DNA of 64,000 bases from an alpha proteobacterium MED-G09 (lineage in GTDB: Bacteria; Pseudomonadota; Alphaproteobacteria; MED-G09). A model generated the notes under the pieces. It ran no database searches. It was given only the letters and a program-made list of their open reading frames with translations, and was not told the DNA's origin. Shown here piece by piece: positions 41,698 to 51,074 of the stretch (positions within the stretch are counted from its first letter, which is position 1; each line of letters opens with the position of its first letter). The position numbers and the translations under genes were made by a program. The DNA is taken from contig CAJIZT010000006.1 of assembly GCA_905182015.1 (NCBI GenBank), positions 1 to 64,000 on the forward strand. The letters are read 5' to 3'.

Positions 41698-43053
41698 ATG
41701 AATTCTACAATAAAAAATACTTTAGAGCTCTCTGTTTCTGAATTATCCGATTCAATCAAAGGATTGATTGAGGATAATTTTGGCTATATTCGTGTAAGAG
41801 GCGAGATTGGAAGGGTTTCAACACCAGCCTCTGGGCATATTTATTTTGATTTAAAGGATAATGATGCTGTAATTTCAGGAATTATCTGGAAAGGTAATGT
41901 TTTAAGCTTAGATATTAAGCCAGAAGAGGGCCTAGAGGTTATTTGTGTTGGAAAAGTAACAACATACAAAGGTCAGTCTAAATACCAGATCATTGTTGAT
42001 AAAGTCGAACCTGCCGGTGTGGGCGCTTTAATGGCGCTGCTTGAAAAAAGAAAAAAAACACTTACGAGTGAAGGGCTATTTTTAAATGATTTCAAACAAG
42101 AGATTCCATTCCTACCTAAAACTATTGGCGTCATAACAAGTCCCTCCGGAGCTGTCATCAGGGATATAATTCATAGAATTGAAGAGAGGTTTCCTTCTAG
42201 GATAATGATATGGCCTGTTAGGGTTCAAGGTGAATCATGCCCTGAGGAGGTGATTGACGCTATAGAGGGTTTTCATTTAATTGAACAAAGTAATATGCCT
42301 AGACCTGATTTAATAATAATTGCTCGGGGAGGCGGTAGCTTAGAAGATTTGTGGGGGTTTAATGATGAAGGTGTTGTAAGGGCAGTTTTTAACTCCAAGA
42401 TTCCTATTATCTCAGCTATAGGTCATGAAACTGATAATACACTAATTGATTTAGTGTCTGATTTAAGGGCTCCAACACCTTCCGCAGCAGCAGAAAAAGC
42501 CGTCCCCGTTAGAAATGATATTTTATTAAAGCTAAAAGATATTGATTTACGACTACAAAGTGCGATCTTAAGAAATTTTAAAGAAAAAAGTGAAAGGAAT
42601 AAAATTATTTGTATGGCTTTTCCTGAAATTTTAAAAATTATCAAATATCCCCAGCAACGAATGGATAATATTAATATACGTATAAGACTATCTCTTAAAT
42701 CAAATCTTAATCACTTCAGTCAAAATCTTATCAATATATCTAGGCTTCTAAAAAAGGACCGTTTAAAAAAGATGGTGGAGAGTAAAAGCGATAATTTAGA
42801 ATCAAAATTCCATTTACTCTTTTCTAGTTTTGACTTTTTTTTAATGGGATTAACGAGCAGGCTAAGTCTTTCATCAGGAATTTTGGCAGCACTAAGTCAT
42901 GAAAATGTTTTAAAGCGGGGTTTTGCGATAGTTAAAGATGATAGCTTAACGTTAGTTAGGTCGTCAAAAGCGCTCAAAGATAATCAAAATTTGAGAATTC
43001 AGTTTAGTGAAGGTGACGCAATTGATGTTAGTGTAGATAAAAATGAAAGTTAA
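41698..43053 (+). CDS. xseA: Exodeoxyribonuclease VII large subunit
   Basis: 451 residues. An N-terminal OB-fold domain (VRGEIGRVSTPASGHIYFDLKD, and GLEVICVGKVTTYKGQSKYQIIVDKVEPAGVGALM) precedes the catalytic region with FLPKTIGVITSPSGAVIRDIIHRI and IIARGGGSLEDLWGFNDE, followed by SAIGHETDNTLIDLVSDLRAPTPSAAAE. The C-terminal part is coiled. With XseB it degrades single-stranded DNA to oligonucleotides; no xseB is in this window. Its ATG has no ribosome site and lies close to a TATAAT. A DUF2093 gene follows 13 bases later. Confidence 0.96.
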   Translation: MNSTIKNTLELSVSELSDSIKGLIEDNFGYIRVRGEIGRVSTPASGHIYFDLKDNDAVISGIIWKGNVLSLDIKPEEGLEVICVGKVTTYKGQSKYQIIVDKVEPAGVGALMALLEKRKKTLTSEGLFLNDFKQEIPFLPKTIGVITSPSGAVIRDIIHRIEERFPSRIMIWPVRVQGESCPEEVIDAIEGFHLIEQSNMPRPDLIIIARGGGSLEDLWGFNDEGVVRAVFNSKIPIISAIGHETDNTLIDLVSDLRAPTPSAAAEKAVPVRNDILLKLKDIDLRLQSAILRNFKEKSERNKIICMAFPEILKIIKYPQQRMDNINIRIRLSLKSNLNHFSQNLINISRLLKKDRLKKMVESKSDNLESKFHLLFSSFDFFLMGLTSRLSLSSGILAALSHENVLKRGFAIVKDDSLTLVRSSKALKDNQNLRIQFSEGDAIDVSVDKNES

Positions 43054-43066
43054 ATAAGGGGTTTTT

Positions 43067-43270
43067 ATGGATTTCAATAGGTCTAAGGCGGAGCTAATTT
43101 ACGGTGATGGAGCTTTCACGGTAGTTGAGCATGGGACATACGTAATTTGCCATGTTAGCAATAGAGAGATTCTTTTGTCTGATCTTAAATATTGGTCAGT
43201 TGCAAGGCAGGAAGCTTATTATGATGCTGAGCAATCTCTAAAGAGGGAGAAAGAGGTTAATCAAATTTAA
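43067..43270 (+). CDS. DUF2093 small protein
   Basis: 67 residues. The whole sequence fits DUF2093, a short alphaproteobacterial family: KAELIYGDGAFTVVEHGTYVICHVSNREILLSDLKYWSVARQEAYYD. No function is known, and there is no membrane helix or signal. It sits in the usual place after xseA, with a weak AGGGG site before the ATG. Its last 14 bases overlap the tail of the convergent acyltransferase gene. Confidence 0.88.
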   Translation: MDFNRSKAELIYGDGAFTVVEHGTYVICHVSNREILLSDLKYWSVARQEAYYDAEQSLKREKEVNQI

Positions 43271-44147
43271 ATTTTTTATCCCATCGATTATGCACCCAGA
43301 ACCAGTCCTCTGGTTTATTCCTTATACAGTTTTCTAAGAACTTATTTATTTCAGTAGTAAAAACTTTAATGTTTTCTTGGTTATTGTCTGTTTTATTGAT
43401 TTTTATCTCCTCATAGAAGGTTATCCTAAAGTTTGACCCTTCCTTTCTCTCTACATTCATCGGAATGACTGGATACCCATACCTCAGCGATAATGTTGCA
43501 GCTCCATCAGAAGTCATAGATTTGGTATCAAAGAAATCAGCCGCAACACCACTTGATAGCTTTTGATCGACCAGCATCGCTATAGTTCCATTTCTTTTAA
43601 GAAGGCTTAGCATTTGACGAGCTCCCGAAGAGCCCTTTTTTATCTGGTTTGGTGTTGTATTCTTTATTCTTTGATTGACCACCCATTTATTCACAAAAAA
43701 ATTATTTGAATGTCTGTAAATTCCGGCCACCTCCCTTCTATATTCCCTAAGAATTAAAGGTATTATTTCCCAATTAGCAAAATGACCCGAAACAAATATT
43801 GCCCCAACACTTTCATATTTTTTTGCAATATCCTCTCCAACGACCTCAATTCTTAATTTTTTTTCTTTAGCAATTCTTGCTAAGTGAAAAAATTCTGTTA
43901 AAACCATCCCAATATTTTTCCACATATTCGATATAATGATCTTTTTTTCACTACTAGACATATCTGGGAAGGCAATTTTTAAATTATCTTTTGCTCTTTT
44001 TGTTATTTTTAGCCTTGGCCCAACCAAAGAAAGTATTAAACTCATTATGTTTCTGGACAGTCTTAATCCCAGAATTTTAGTAAAAATTAGAAAAATAAAT
44101 CCTAAAATTGCTTCTAAAAAATATCTTATAGTTTTTATTATAATCAT
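43257..44147 (-). CDS. LpxL/HtrB-type lysophospholipid/lipid A acyltransferase
   Basis: 296 residues. An N-terminal membrane helix (residues about 8-27) is followed by the catalytic H-x4-D/E motif, here HFANWE in VSGHFANWEII. GIYRHSNNFFVNKWV, MLVDQKLSSGVAADFF and ENCIRNKPEDWFWVHNRW are also family blocks. It transfers an acyl chain to lipid A or a lysophospholipid at the inner membrane. It diverges from the YfgM-like gene across 64 bases, and its tail overlaps the DUF2093 gene. Confidence 0.9.
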   Translation of the reverse strand: MIIIKTIRYFLEAILGFIFLIFTKILGLRLSRNIMSLILSLVGPRLKITKRAKDNLKIAFPDMSSSEKKIIISNMWKNIGMVLTEFFHLARIAKEKKLRIEVVGEDIAKKYESVGAIFVSGHFANWEIIPLILREYRREVAGIYRHSNNFFVNKWVVNQRIKNTTPNQIKKGSSGARQMLSLLKRNGTIAMLVDQKLSSGVAADFFDTKSMTSDGAATLSLRYGYPVIPMNVERKEGSNFRITFYEEIKINKTDNNQENIKVFTTEINKFLENCIRNKPEDWFWVHNRWDKKFKFD

Positions 44148-44183
44148 AGGGTTGTTATATCACATTTTTAGCACTAATTTCCT

Positions 44184-44189
44184 TATAAT
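44184..44189 (+). promoter_or_regulatory. Candidate -10 element upstream of the YfgM-like gene
   Basis: A perfect TATAAT lies 22 bases before the TTG start at 44212, in the 64-base divergent gap. An AAGGAG ribosome site is at 44200-44205. No good -35 element was found, so this is tentative. Confidence 0.3.
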
Positions 44190-44211
44190 CACTATTAACA
44201 AGGAGAATTAA

Positions 44212-44844
44212 TTGTCTGAACCTATTGAAGCTGAAGTTAATGAAGAAATGCGTAATCGGCAACTTAAGTCTATTTGGAATAGATTTGGTATTTATATTAT
44301 AGCATCTGCAGTAATAATAATACTTGCAGTAGGGGGTTACGAGGTTTCTAATTATTGGAATAATAAAATTTCTCAAAAAGAATCAGATAGATTCGATTCT
44401 GCGATCCTAATGATTGAAGAGGGAAGAAGCGATGAGGGTTATAAAAAGTTATTAGAACTAACTAACTCCAAGAGTGGATACAGAGGGCTAGCTTTATTTC
44501 GACTGTCCTCTGAAAGTTATGACTTAGGAAATTTTAATGAATCAGTGGAGTTTCTTAAAAAAGCCTCAAATGACAAATCCTTAACTGAGGGACTTAGAAG
44601 TTTTGCAAAAATTAAAGCAGGATTAATCTTAGTAGATCATGGAAGTCTTGATGATGTTAATAATATTCTTGATTCTTTAGCAAAAAAAAATGGATCTTTT
44701 TCATTTCATGCAAAAGAGATTATTGCGCTTTCAATGCTTAGTAACGGCAAAGAATCTGAGGCTAAATTAATGTTTGAGAGTATCGCATCTGATGCAGCTA
44801 CCCCGCCATCCTTAGCCCGGAGGGCGGAAATATTTTTACAATAA
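44212..44844 (+). CDS. YfgM-like membrane-anchored tetratricopeptide protein
   Basis: 210 residues. A short basic cytoplasmic N-terminus (NRQLKSIWNRFG) is followed by one membrane helix (YIIASAVIIILAVGGYEV, about residues 30-47), then a helical region with SGYRGLALFRLSSESYDLGNFNESVEFLKKASND, the repeat style of the YfgM family. In E. coli YfgM helps secreted proteins past the Sec translocon. The start is TTG, with AAGGAG 6 bases upstream. It precedes bamB and der, the same order as yfgM-bamB-der in E. coli. Confidence 0.85.
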   Translation: MSEPIEAEVNEEMRNRQLKSIWNRFGIYIIASAVIIILAVGGYEVSNYWNNKISQKESDRFDSAILMIEEGRSDEGYKKLLELTNSKSGYRGLALFRLSSESYDLGNFNESVEFLKKASNDKSLTEGLRSFAKIKAGLILVDHGSLDDVNNILDSLAKKNGSFSFHAKEIIALSMLSNGKESEAKLMFESIASDAATPPSLARRAEIFLQ

Positions 44845-44870
44845 GATTAGCGGTAAAACATAAGGTTAAT

Positions 44871-46202
44871 ATGAAAAATATTTTATTTATAATTCTTATT
44901 CCAATGATTATATCTGGATGCGGAGGTTTTAATAACTTTCTTGGTGGAGATGACATTGATAAGGATAGGATTAAAGGTGACCGTATTTCTATTTTAAGTT
45001 TAGAAAAAAACTTAACCTCAGACCCTAAGTTGCGAGATAATAGGGTTATAATACCAGATTCTAAGAATTTAAAATCCTGGATACACCCAGGCGGTTCATT
45101 AGATAACTCTCTTCATAACCTCTCAGGACCTAGTTTCCTTAAGGAATTATTTAAATTTAAAATTGCCTCTGGTTCATCTAGGCAATCTTTTTTAATGAGT
45201 TCGCCAATTATAGTTGACGAAACAGTCTTTGTTTTAGGTGCTGATGCCAAGGTAAGCTCCTTTAGCCTTTTAAGCAAAAAAAGAATATGGCAAGTAGATA
45301 TGTCTCTAAAAAAAGAAAAGAAATCCGAAGGGTTTGGTGGAGGTATTGCTTATGATAGTGGTGTGCTTTTTGCGACAAGTGGATTTGGGAATGTATTAGC
45401 TATTGATTCATATACCGGTGAAGAGTTGTGGAGGGTTAATCTAAAAATTCCAATTCGTTCAGCTCCAATATCACATAATAATATTGTCTTCGTAATTACT
45501 CACGATAATCAAGTGTTTGCCATAAATAATAAAAATGGAGAAATATTGTGGAATCATAGAGGTATTCTTGAGTCTGCATCAGTTTTATCTTCAAATTCTG
45601 TGGCCATTGACTCTGGTTTGATTTTTGTTCCATATTCATCAGGTGAGATTTATGCAATTAGAACTCTAAATGGATCTGTTGTTTGGTCTGATTCTCTATC
45701 TAGAACAGGTTCTTCAACTTCGCTTGCCGAAATCAACTCTATTACAGCAAGACCAGTTGCGGATAGGGGGAGCTTGATCGCAATAAGTCACGCAGGGCGA
45801 ATGGTATCAGTCGATATTTCCACTGGAGAAAGATTATGGACGCTTGATATTTCAGGAACTGAAACACCTTGGGTTGCAGGTGATTGGGTTTTTACTCTTT
45901 CAACAAATTCTGAATTAATTGGTATTTCTAGAAATGCTGGAAATATTAAATGGGTAACGCAATTGGAGCAATATTTAAATGAAGAGGACAGGGAAGGCCC
46001 GATAAGATGGAGTGGACCTCTTATGGTTTCTGGAAAGTTATTTATAATATCATCTCATGGAGTTGCTGCTTGGGTTTCTCCTCAAACAGGTGAAATATTA
46101 GAAACAACTAAAATTCCTGGTTCTTTTCTTATCGCCCCTATTATTGTTAACGAAGTAATTTATTTGTTAAGTGATGATGGGGATTTAATCGCTTATAATT
46201 AA
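44871..46202 (+). CDS. bamB: BamB outer-membrane assembly lipoprotein (beta-propeller)
   Basis: 443 residues. The signal peptide ends in the lipobox ISGC, so Cys17 is the lipidated residue. The mature protein is a PQQ-like beta-propeller: repeats include GEELWRVNLK, GEILWNHRG, NGSVVWSDSL, TGERLWTLD and IKWVTQL. BamB is a lipoprotein of the BAM complex that folds barrel proteins into the outer membrane. Gene context supports this, with a YfgM-like gene 26 bases before and der 9 bases after. The protein is about 50 residues longer than in E. coli, mainly at the N-terminal spacer. Confidence 0.94.
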   Translation: MKNILFIILIPMIISGCGGFNNFLGGDDIDKDRIKGDRISILSLEKNLTSDPKLRDNRVIIPDSKNLKSWIHPGGSLDNSLHNLSGPSFLKELFKFKIASGSSRQSFLMSSPIIVDETVFVLGADAKVSSFSLLSKKRIWQVDMSLKKEKKSEGFGGGIAYDSGVLFATSGFGNVLAIDSYTGEELWRVNLKIPIRSAPISHNNIVFVITHDNQVFAINNKNGEILWNHRGILESASVLSSNSVAIDSGLIFVPYSSGEIYAIRTLNGSVVWSDSLSRTGSSTSLAEINSITARPVADRGSLIAISHAGRMVSVDISTGERLWTLDISGTETPWVAGDWVFTLSTNSELIGISRNAGNIKWVTQLEQYLNEEDREGPIRWSGPLMVSGKLFIISSHGVAAWVSPQTGEILETTKIPGSFLIAPIIVNEVIYLLSDDGDLIAYN

Positions 46203-46211
46203 AGAGATAGA

Positions 46212-47540
46212 ATGTCAGATGTATTGGCTATAATAGGACGACCAAATGTCGGTAAATCAACTCTTTTTAATAGGTTGATAGGAAAACGTTTAGCTTTGGT
46301 TGCTAATGAGCCCGGCATTACAAGGGACTATAGAGTTGAAACTCTAAAAGTAGATGACTTTTCTTATGATTTAATAGATACCGCTGGAATTGAAGAGCTT
46401 TCGTCAGATAATATTTCCCGTATAACTAAGCTATCTTCAATTAAAGCTATTGATAAAGCCGATATTCTTATATTTGTTATAGATGCAAGGAGTAATCTTA
46501 CGTCAGATGATATTTCGCTAGCCTCCTTAATAAGAAAAAGTGGTAAAAAAGTTGTTTTAGTTGCCAATAAATGTGAGGGGTTAAGTATAAAGCAGGGGGA
46601 GGTTGATAGTCTATCCTTTGGTTTTGGGATTCCTGTTCCAATTTCATCAGAGCATAATATCGGAATACCGGAGTTACTATCCTCAATTAAAGATATCTCT
46701 AATTTTGATACCTCAGATGAATTGGAGACGAGTAGTTACAAAAAGATTACTATACTAGGAAGGCCGAATTCTGGAAAATCTACTCTGATAAATCAATTAA
46801 TTGACGAAGATAGGCAGATTGTTGGTCCTGAGGCTGGTTTAACTAGAGATTCTGTACCAATATTTTTTCAATGGAATTCTTCAAAATATCAAATATGGGA
46901 TACTGCAGGGATTAGAAAAAAATCAAAAGTAATTGAACATGCAGAGAAGCTATCTGTCATGAGTTCTTTAAATGCGACAGAAGATTCTCAGGTTGTAATA
47001 CTGATGATCGATGCTTTACGGGGGTTTGAAAAACAAGATGCTAATATTTCCAACCTTATTGAATCCGAAGGAAAGCCATTTTTAGTCGTTATAAATAAAT
47101 GGGACATGGTCAAAAATAAAAAAATTTTAAAAACTCAAATTGAAGAAGCAATTGAAGAATTTTTACCTCAACTCGGTCAGGTAAAAACTTCTTATATTTC
47201 AGCTCAAACAGGAAAAGGTGTTGATAAAATGATGGACCTCTTGGAAGAGGTTAATTCAATTAGTGGGAAAAGGTTGGGGACATCTGAGTTAAATAACTTT
47301 TTATCTCATGTAACCTCAAAGCATCCCCACCCAAATAAAAATGGCCGCCCAGTAAAAATTAAATTTATTACTCAGCCAAAGGTAAGACCCCCATCCTTTG
47401 TTATTTTTTCGAATTATCCAGATTTTATAAAAGAATCTTATAAGAGATACTTAATTAATGAGCTAAGGAAAGGCTTTGGACTCGAAGGTGTTACTGTCCG
47501 GCTAGATATAAAGGGAACAAAAAATCCGTATGCTAAATAA
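46212..47540 (+). CDS. der: GTPase Der (EngA), ribosome assembly
   Basis: 442 residues. Two GTPase domains are in tandem: GRPNVGKSTLFNRLIG at residue 8, DTAGIEE and VANKCEG in the first; GRPNSGKSTLINQLI near residue 185, WDTAGIRKKSKV and VINKWDMV in the second. A C-terminal KH-like domain follows, with ITQPKVRPPSFVIFSNYPDF. Der helps assemble the 50S subunit. The ATG lies 9 bases after bamB, with AGAGATAG upstream. It converges on an SDR gene with a 20-base gap and no clear terminator. Confidence 0.97.
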   Translation: MSDVLAIIGRPNVGKSTLFNRLIGKRLALVANEPGITRDYRVETLKVDDFSYDLIDTAGIEELSSDNISRITKLSSIKAIDKADILIFVIDARSNLTSDDISLASLIRKSGKKVVLVANKCEGLSIKQGEVDSLSFGFGIPVPISSEHNIGIPELLSSIKDISNFDTSDELETSSYKKITILGRPNSGKSTLINQLIDEDRQIVGPEAGLTRDSVPIFFQWNSSKYQIWDTAGIRKKSKVIEHAEKLSVMSSLNATEDSQVVILMIDALRGFEKQDANISNLIESEGKPFLVVINKWDMVKNKKILKTQIEEAIEEFLPQLGQVKTSYISAQTGKGVDKMMDLLEEVNSISGKRLGTSELNNFLSHVTSKHPHPNKNGRPVKIKFITQPKVRPPSFVIFSNYPDFIKESYKRYLINELRKGFGLEGVTVRLDIKGTKNPYAK

Positions 47541-47560
47541 ATTACTTGAAGAGTCCAAAT

Positions 47561-48232
47561 TTAAAAATTTATTAAGCCAAGTACTTTTTTCGAAATCTCA
47601 TCAGGATGATTGAACTGCTGTCCGTTCTCCCCCGGCATAAAACTTGCTCTAAGCTCTGTGTTCATTTTTCCAGGATCAAAAGTTAATGCCTTAATATTTG
47701 TAAGGGTTAGTTCTTTTTTCCAAATTTCTATTAGACTTTCTAAGCCTAATTTTGAAATATGGTAGGGCGCCCAAAAAGGTTGTATTTCTTTTATCATACC
47801 GTCAGTAATAAAAATTGCATGAGCTTTTTCTGAATTTTTTAATAATGGTTCAAGGGATCTTATTAGTCTATAATTAACAGTCAGGTTGATATTGATCACT
47901 TTATCCCAAACTTTTGGATCCAAATGAGAAATAGGGGTTATATCTCCAACAATTGCAGCGGTACTGATTAAAATATCTAATTTTCCCCATTTTTTATAAA
48001 TTTCTTGGCCAAGCGCATCAATTGTATCATTATCTTCTAAGTCCATAGGGACAATTGTCGACCTTGATCCTATCGACTGTATCTCATCATCAAGTTCTTC
48101 TAGGGCTCCAATAGTTCTTGCAACTAGAATTAATTCAGCGCCTTCCCTAGCTAAAAGTTTCGCAACCGATCTACCTAAGCCCCTAGAGGAACCAGCGATT
48201 AATGCAACTTTACCTTTTAATTTTTTCTTCAT
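47561..48232 (-). CDS. Short-chain dehydrogenase/reductase in the purF operon
   Basis: 223 residues. LKGKVALIAGSSRGLGRSVAKLL is the NADP-type nucleotide loop (Gly-x3-Gly-x-Gly at SSRGLG) with an Arg in the next strand's VARTIG. Asn and Ser positions are in VDLEDND... and FITDG; the Tyr-x3-Lys appears in PYHISKLG. The protein is short for an SDR because the C-terminal end is truncated relative to most. It lies 2 bases after purF in the same direction, the usual place for an SDR in alphaproteobacteria. The substrate is unknown. Confidence 0.85.
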   Translation of the reverse strand: MKKKLKGKVALIAGSSRGLGRSVAKLLAREGAELILVARTIGALEELDDEIQSIGSRSTIVPMDLEDNDTIDALGQEIYKKWGKLDILISTAAIVGDITPISHLDPKVWDKVININLTVNYRLIRSLEPLLKNSEKAHAIFITDGMIKEIQPFWAPYHISKLGLESLIEIWKKELTLTNIKALTFDPGKMNTELRASFMPGENGQQFNHPDEISKKVLGLINF

Positions 48233-48234
48233 AA

Positions 48235-49710
48235 TTAAGTTATGGTGTCGTTATCTGACAATAGAGATAATTGCTCCTGAAGGCTTTCATCAGTATAGTC
48301 CTTAAGATCTGTTGGATAATCACCTGTAAAGCAATGATCTGTAAACTGAGGTTTTTTATCATTTCTACCTTTTGGAAACCCCATAGCTTTGTAAATTCCA
48401 TCAAGAGATAGAAAGCCTAGACTATCAGCGCCAATAAAAGAACACATATCGTCAAGGCTGTGATTTGCGGCAAGTAATTGCTCTGTTTCGGGAGTATCTA
48501 TCCCATAGAAGTCTGGAAACTTTATTGGAGGGCAGGCAATTCGTAAATGAACTTCTTTAGCCCCAGCATCTCTCATTAGCTGAACAATTTTAACTGAAGT
48601 CGTTCCTCTTACAATACTATCATCAATAAGGATTATTTTTTTCCCCTCCACAGAGCTTTTGTTTGGGTTATGTTTCATTTTAACGGAAGAGTGTCTAGTT
48701 GATTGCGTTGGCTGTATGAATGTTCTCCCAACATAATGATTTCTTATAATCGCCAACTCAAAAGGTATTTTTGATTCTTCTGAAAATCCTAATGCAGCAG
48801 GTACGCCAGAATCCGGAACAGGCACGACAATATCTGCGTCAATAGGAAGCTCTTTCGCAAGCAATCTTCCAAAAGATTTTCTGCAATCATAAACTGACTT
48901 TCCGTCTAGAATGGAATCGGGTCTTGAAAAGTAGATATACTCAAAAAGATCCGGTCTAGCTTCTGTTTTAGAGAATGGATTGATGCTTTCAATACCATCT
49001 TCAGTTATAACAACAATTTCTCCTGGATTAATTTCCCTTATAAATTCAGCGCTTATAATATCTAGAGCACATGTTTCTGAGCAAAGAATATATGCTCCAT
49101 CAAGCTTTCCTAAAACAAGAGGCCTAATGCCATAGGGGTCTCGAGCACCAATAAGTTTTTTATTGGTAAGTATTACCAGCGAGTATGCACCCTCGACCTG
49201 CATAAGTGCGTCTACTAATCTTTTTATTGTTCTGTCTGCTTTAGATTTAGCTACAAGCTGAAGAATTGTTTCAGTATCCGATGTCGATTGGAAAATTGCA
49301 CCATTCTTCACAAGATCATATCTTAAGGATAATGCATTAGTTAAATTTCCATTATGCGCAATTGCAAATCCCCCTCCCCATAAATCAGCAAAAAGTGGCT
49401 GAATGTTTCGGTGAACGGTTCCTCCGGTTGTTGAGTACCTATTATGCCCAACACTATTCCTACCCTCCAGCCTTTTTATTACAGAAGGTCTTGAGAAGTT
49501 ATCACTGACTAGCCCAAGATGTTTTTCTGATAAAAATTTTTCTCCATCAAATGTTACTATTCCAGAAGCTTCTTGCCCCCTATGCTGGAGAGCATGAAGC
49601 CCTAAAGCGGTTAATGCTGCAGCATCTGGGTGATTGTAAACTCCAAATACCCCACATTCCTCATGCAACTTATCATCATCCTCATCATGTTTGTTTTTAT
49701 TTAGATTCAT
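48235..49710 (-). CDS. purF: Amidophosphoribosyltransferase
   Basis: About 491 residues. After an 18-residue acidic propeptide, Cys19 (in EECGVFGVYNHP) is the glutaminase nucleophile. HNRYSTTGG and AHNGNLTN are glutaminase blocks; IILIDDSIVRGTTS is the PRPP-binding motif. It makes phosphoribosylamine, the first committed step of purine synthesis. Start candidates are ATG 49710, ATG 49719 and TTG 49734; I chose 49710 because AAGGA lies about 11 bases upstream, but 49719 is possible. The gene overlaps cvpA by 14 bases. Confidence 0.95.
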   Translation of the reverse strand: MNLNKNKHDEDDDKLHEECGVFGVYNHPDAAALTALGLHALQHRGQEASGIVTFDGEKFLSEKHLGLVSDNFSRPSVIKRLEGRNSVGHNRYSTTGGTVHRNIQPLFADLWGGGFAIAHNGNLTNALSLRYDLVKNGAIFQSTSDTETILQLVAKSKADRTIKRLVDALMQVEGAYSLVILTNKKLIGARDPYGIRPLVLGKLDGAYILCSETCALDIISAEFIREINPGEIVVITEDGIESINPFSKTEARPDLFEYIYFSRPDSILDGKSVYDCRKSFGRLLAKELPIDADIVVPVPDSGVPAALGFSEESKIPFELAIIRNHYVGRTFIQPTQSTRHSSVKMKHNPNKSSVEGKKIILIDDSIVRGTTSVKIVQLMRDAGAKEVHLRIACPPIKFPDFYGIDTPETEQLLAANHSLDDMCSFIGADSLGFLSLDGIYKAMGFPKGRNDKKPQFTDHCFTGDYPTDLKDYTDESLQEQLSLLSDNDTIT

Positions 49711-50254
49711 CAAATTCATTTTCCTTGGATTCAAGTATTTCTAAGGATGATACCTGACTTTTTAATACAAGATTGCCTACCGAAGGTATATTTTTTAGAA
49801 TAAATTTTGTTGATACTTCAATTAAAGGGGATGTGATTGAAGACTTTATATAATCTGGTCTCTCATTTTTATCCATAGGGAGAATGAAAACTATAAATAC
49901 AATACTAGCTAAAATATAAATTCTAAAAGTTCCAAAAATAAACCCTAATATACGATCAATATATCCAATAGATGTAATCTTAAATAATCTTACTATTAGA
50001 ATACTAAAAACTCTCCAAATCATCAGAGTTATTAAAAAAATTAAAGCTATTGAAATTAGGTCTGATAAAGAATCCGATTCTATAAAGGGCCTAAGAAATC
50101 TTCCTGCCTCAGGCATTAAGATTATTACGGCTAAAAATGATATTACCCAGCCGATAAGAGAAAGTATTTCTTTTATAAAACCCTGCGTTAAGGCTAAACA
50201 TCCCGATATCAACATCGTAAGAATTAAGGTTATATCTAGCCAGTTAATATCCAT
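49697..50254 (-). CDS. cvpA: CvpA-family membrane protein
   Basis: 185 residues with four membrane helices. WLDITLILTMLISGCLALTQGFIKEILSLIGWVISF, ending in GWVISF, is the CvpA family opening. IGYIDRILGFIFGTFRIYILASIVFIVF is the third-fourth helix region, with the conserved D-R-x-x-G-x-x-x-G. The role is unclear; in E. coli it is linked to colicin V production and cell envelope. Start ATG at 50254; a TTG at 50269 is in frame. It overlaps purF by 14 bases, as in many alphaproteobacteria. Confidence 0.9.
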   Translation of the reverse strand: MDINWLDITLILTMLISGCLALTQGFIKEILSLIGWVISFLAVIILMPEAGRFLRPFIESDSLSDLISIALIFLITLMIWRVFSILIVRLFKITSIGYIDRILGFIFGTFRIYILASIVFIVFILPMDKNERPDYIKSSITSPLIEVSTKFILKNIPSVGNLVLKSQVSSLEILESKENEFDESK

Positions 50255-50311
50255 ATAAATCTCTACCAAAAGATACCTATCAGTAAATGGTTATTTGTTA
50301 AATTGCTATAA

Positions 50312-51064
50312 TTAATTACTGCGGTGACTAATTGGACCATTTGATTCACCTCTGGTGAATTGTAAAATAAATTTATTATCTGTTTTTTCTAGCTCACTTA
50401 CATCATCACCCCAGATAATAGCTCCATCATGAAGCATATAAACTTTACTAGCTATAGTTCTTGCGCTTGCCATATCGTGAGTAATTGTTAAGGCTGTGGC
50501 ACCAAGATCTTTAACCTTCTCAAGTATAAGGTTATTTATAACATCAGCTGTAATAGGGTCTAGTCCCGTTGTTGGTTCATCAAAAAGTATAATATCAGGC
50601 TCAGAGAAAATCGCCCTCGCTAAAGCAACTCTTTTTTGCATACCTCCGGAAAGTTCGGATGGGTATAGGTCTGATATATTTGATTTTAAACCAACTTTCT
50701 CGAGAGTCATTAAGGCATTGATTTTGCATTCTTTTTCAGAAACTTTCCCCTGTAGTGATATAAAGCTTATATTCTTCCATACAGGGAGGCTATCAAAAAG
50801 AGCACCACCCTGGAAAAGCATTCCAATTTTTATTCGGTTTTTATTTGAATAGCTAAGATTTTTATCTAAAATGCTTACATTATTAATCTTTATCATTCCG
50901 CTATCAGGTTTTATTAGACCCAAAAGACACTTTAGCATTACTGACTTTCCTGTTCCTGATTGACCTATAACAACAGCTGATTCACCTTTTTCTATATTAA
51001 TATTTAAGTTTTTGAGAACTGAATTATTATTAAACTTTTTGTTTAGGTTTTTTATTTCAATCAT
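50312..51064 (-). CDS. mlaF: Phospholipid-transport ABC ATPase MlaF
   Basis: 250 residues. Walker A GQSGTGKS is at residues 34-41, GMLFQGGALFDSLPVWKNI is the Q-loop region typical of MlaF, the signature is LSGGMQKR, Walker B is IILFDEPTTGLDP, and the His switch is in ITHDM. It powers movement of phospholipids between the membranes. It follows the permease MlaE by 10 bases. MlaD and the rest of the system are not in this window. The ATG at 51064 is preceded by AAGGAG. Confidence 0.92.
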   Translation of the reverse strand: MIEIKNLNKKFNNNSVLKNLNINIEKGESAVVIGQSGTGKSVMLKCLLGLIKPDSGMIKINNVSILDKNLSYSNKNRIKIGMLFQGGALFDSLPVWKNISFISLQGKVSEKECKINALMTLEKVGLKSNISDLYPSELSGGMQKRVALARAIFSEPDIILFDEPTTGLDPITADVINNLILEKVKDLGATALTITHDMASARTIASKVYMLHDGAIIWGDDVSELEKTDNKFILQFTRGESNGPISHRSN

Positions 51065-51074
51065 TTAGTTCTCC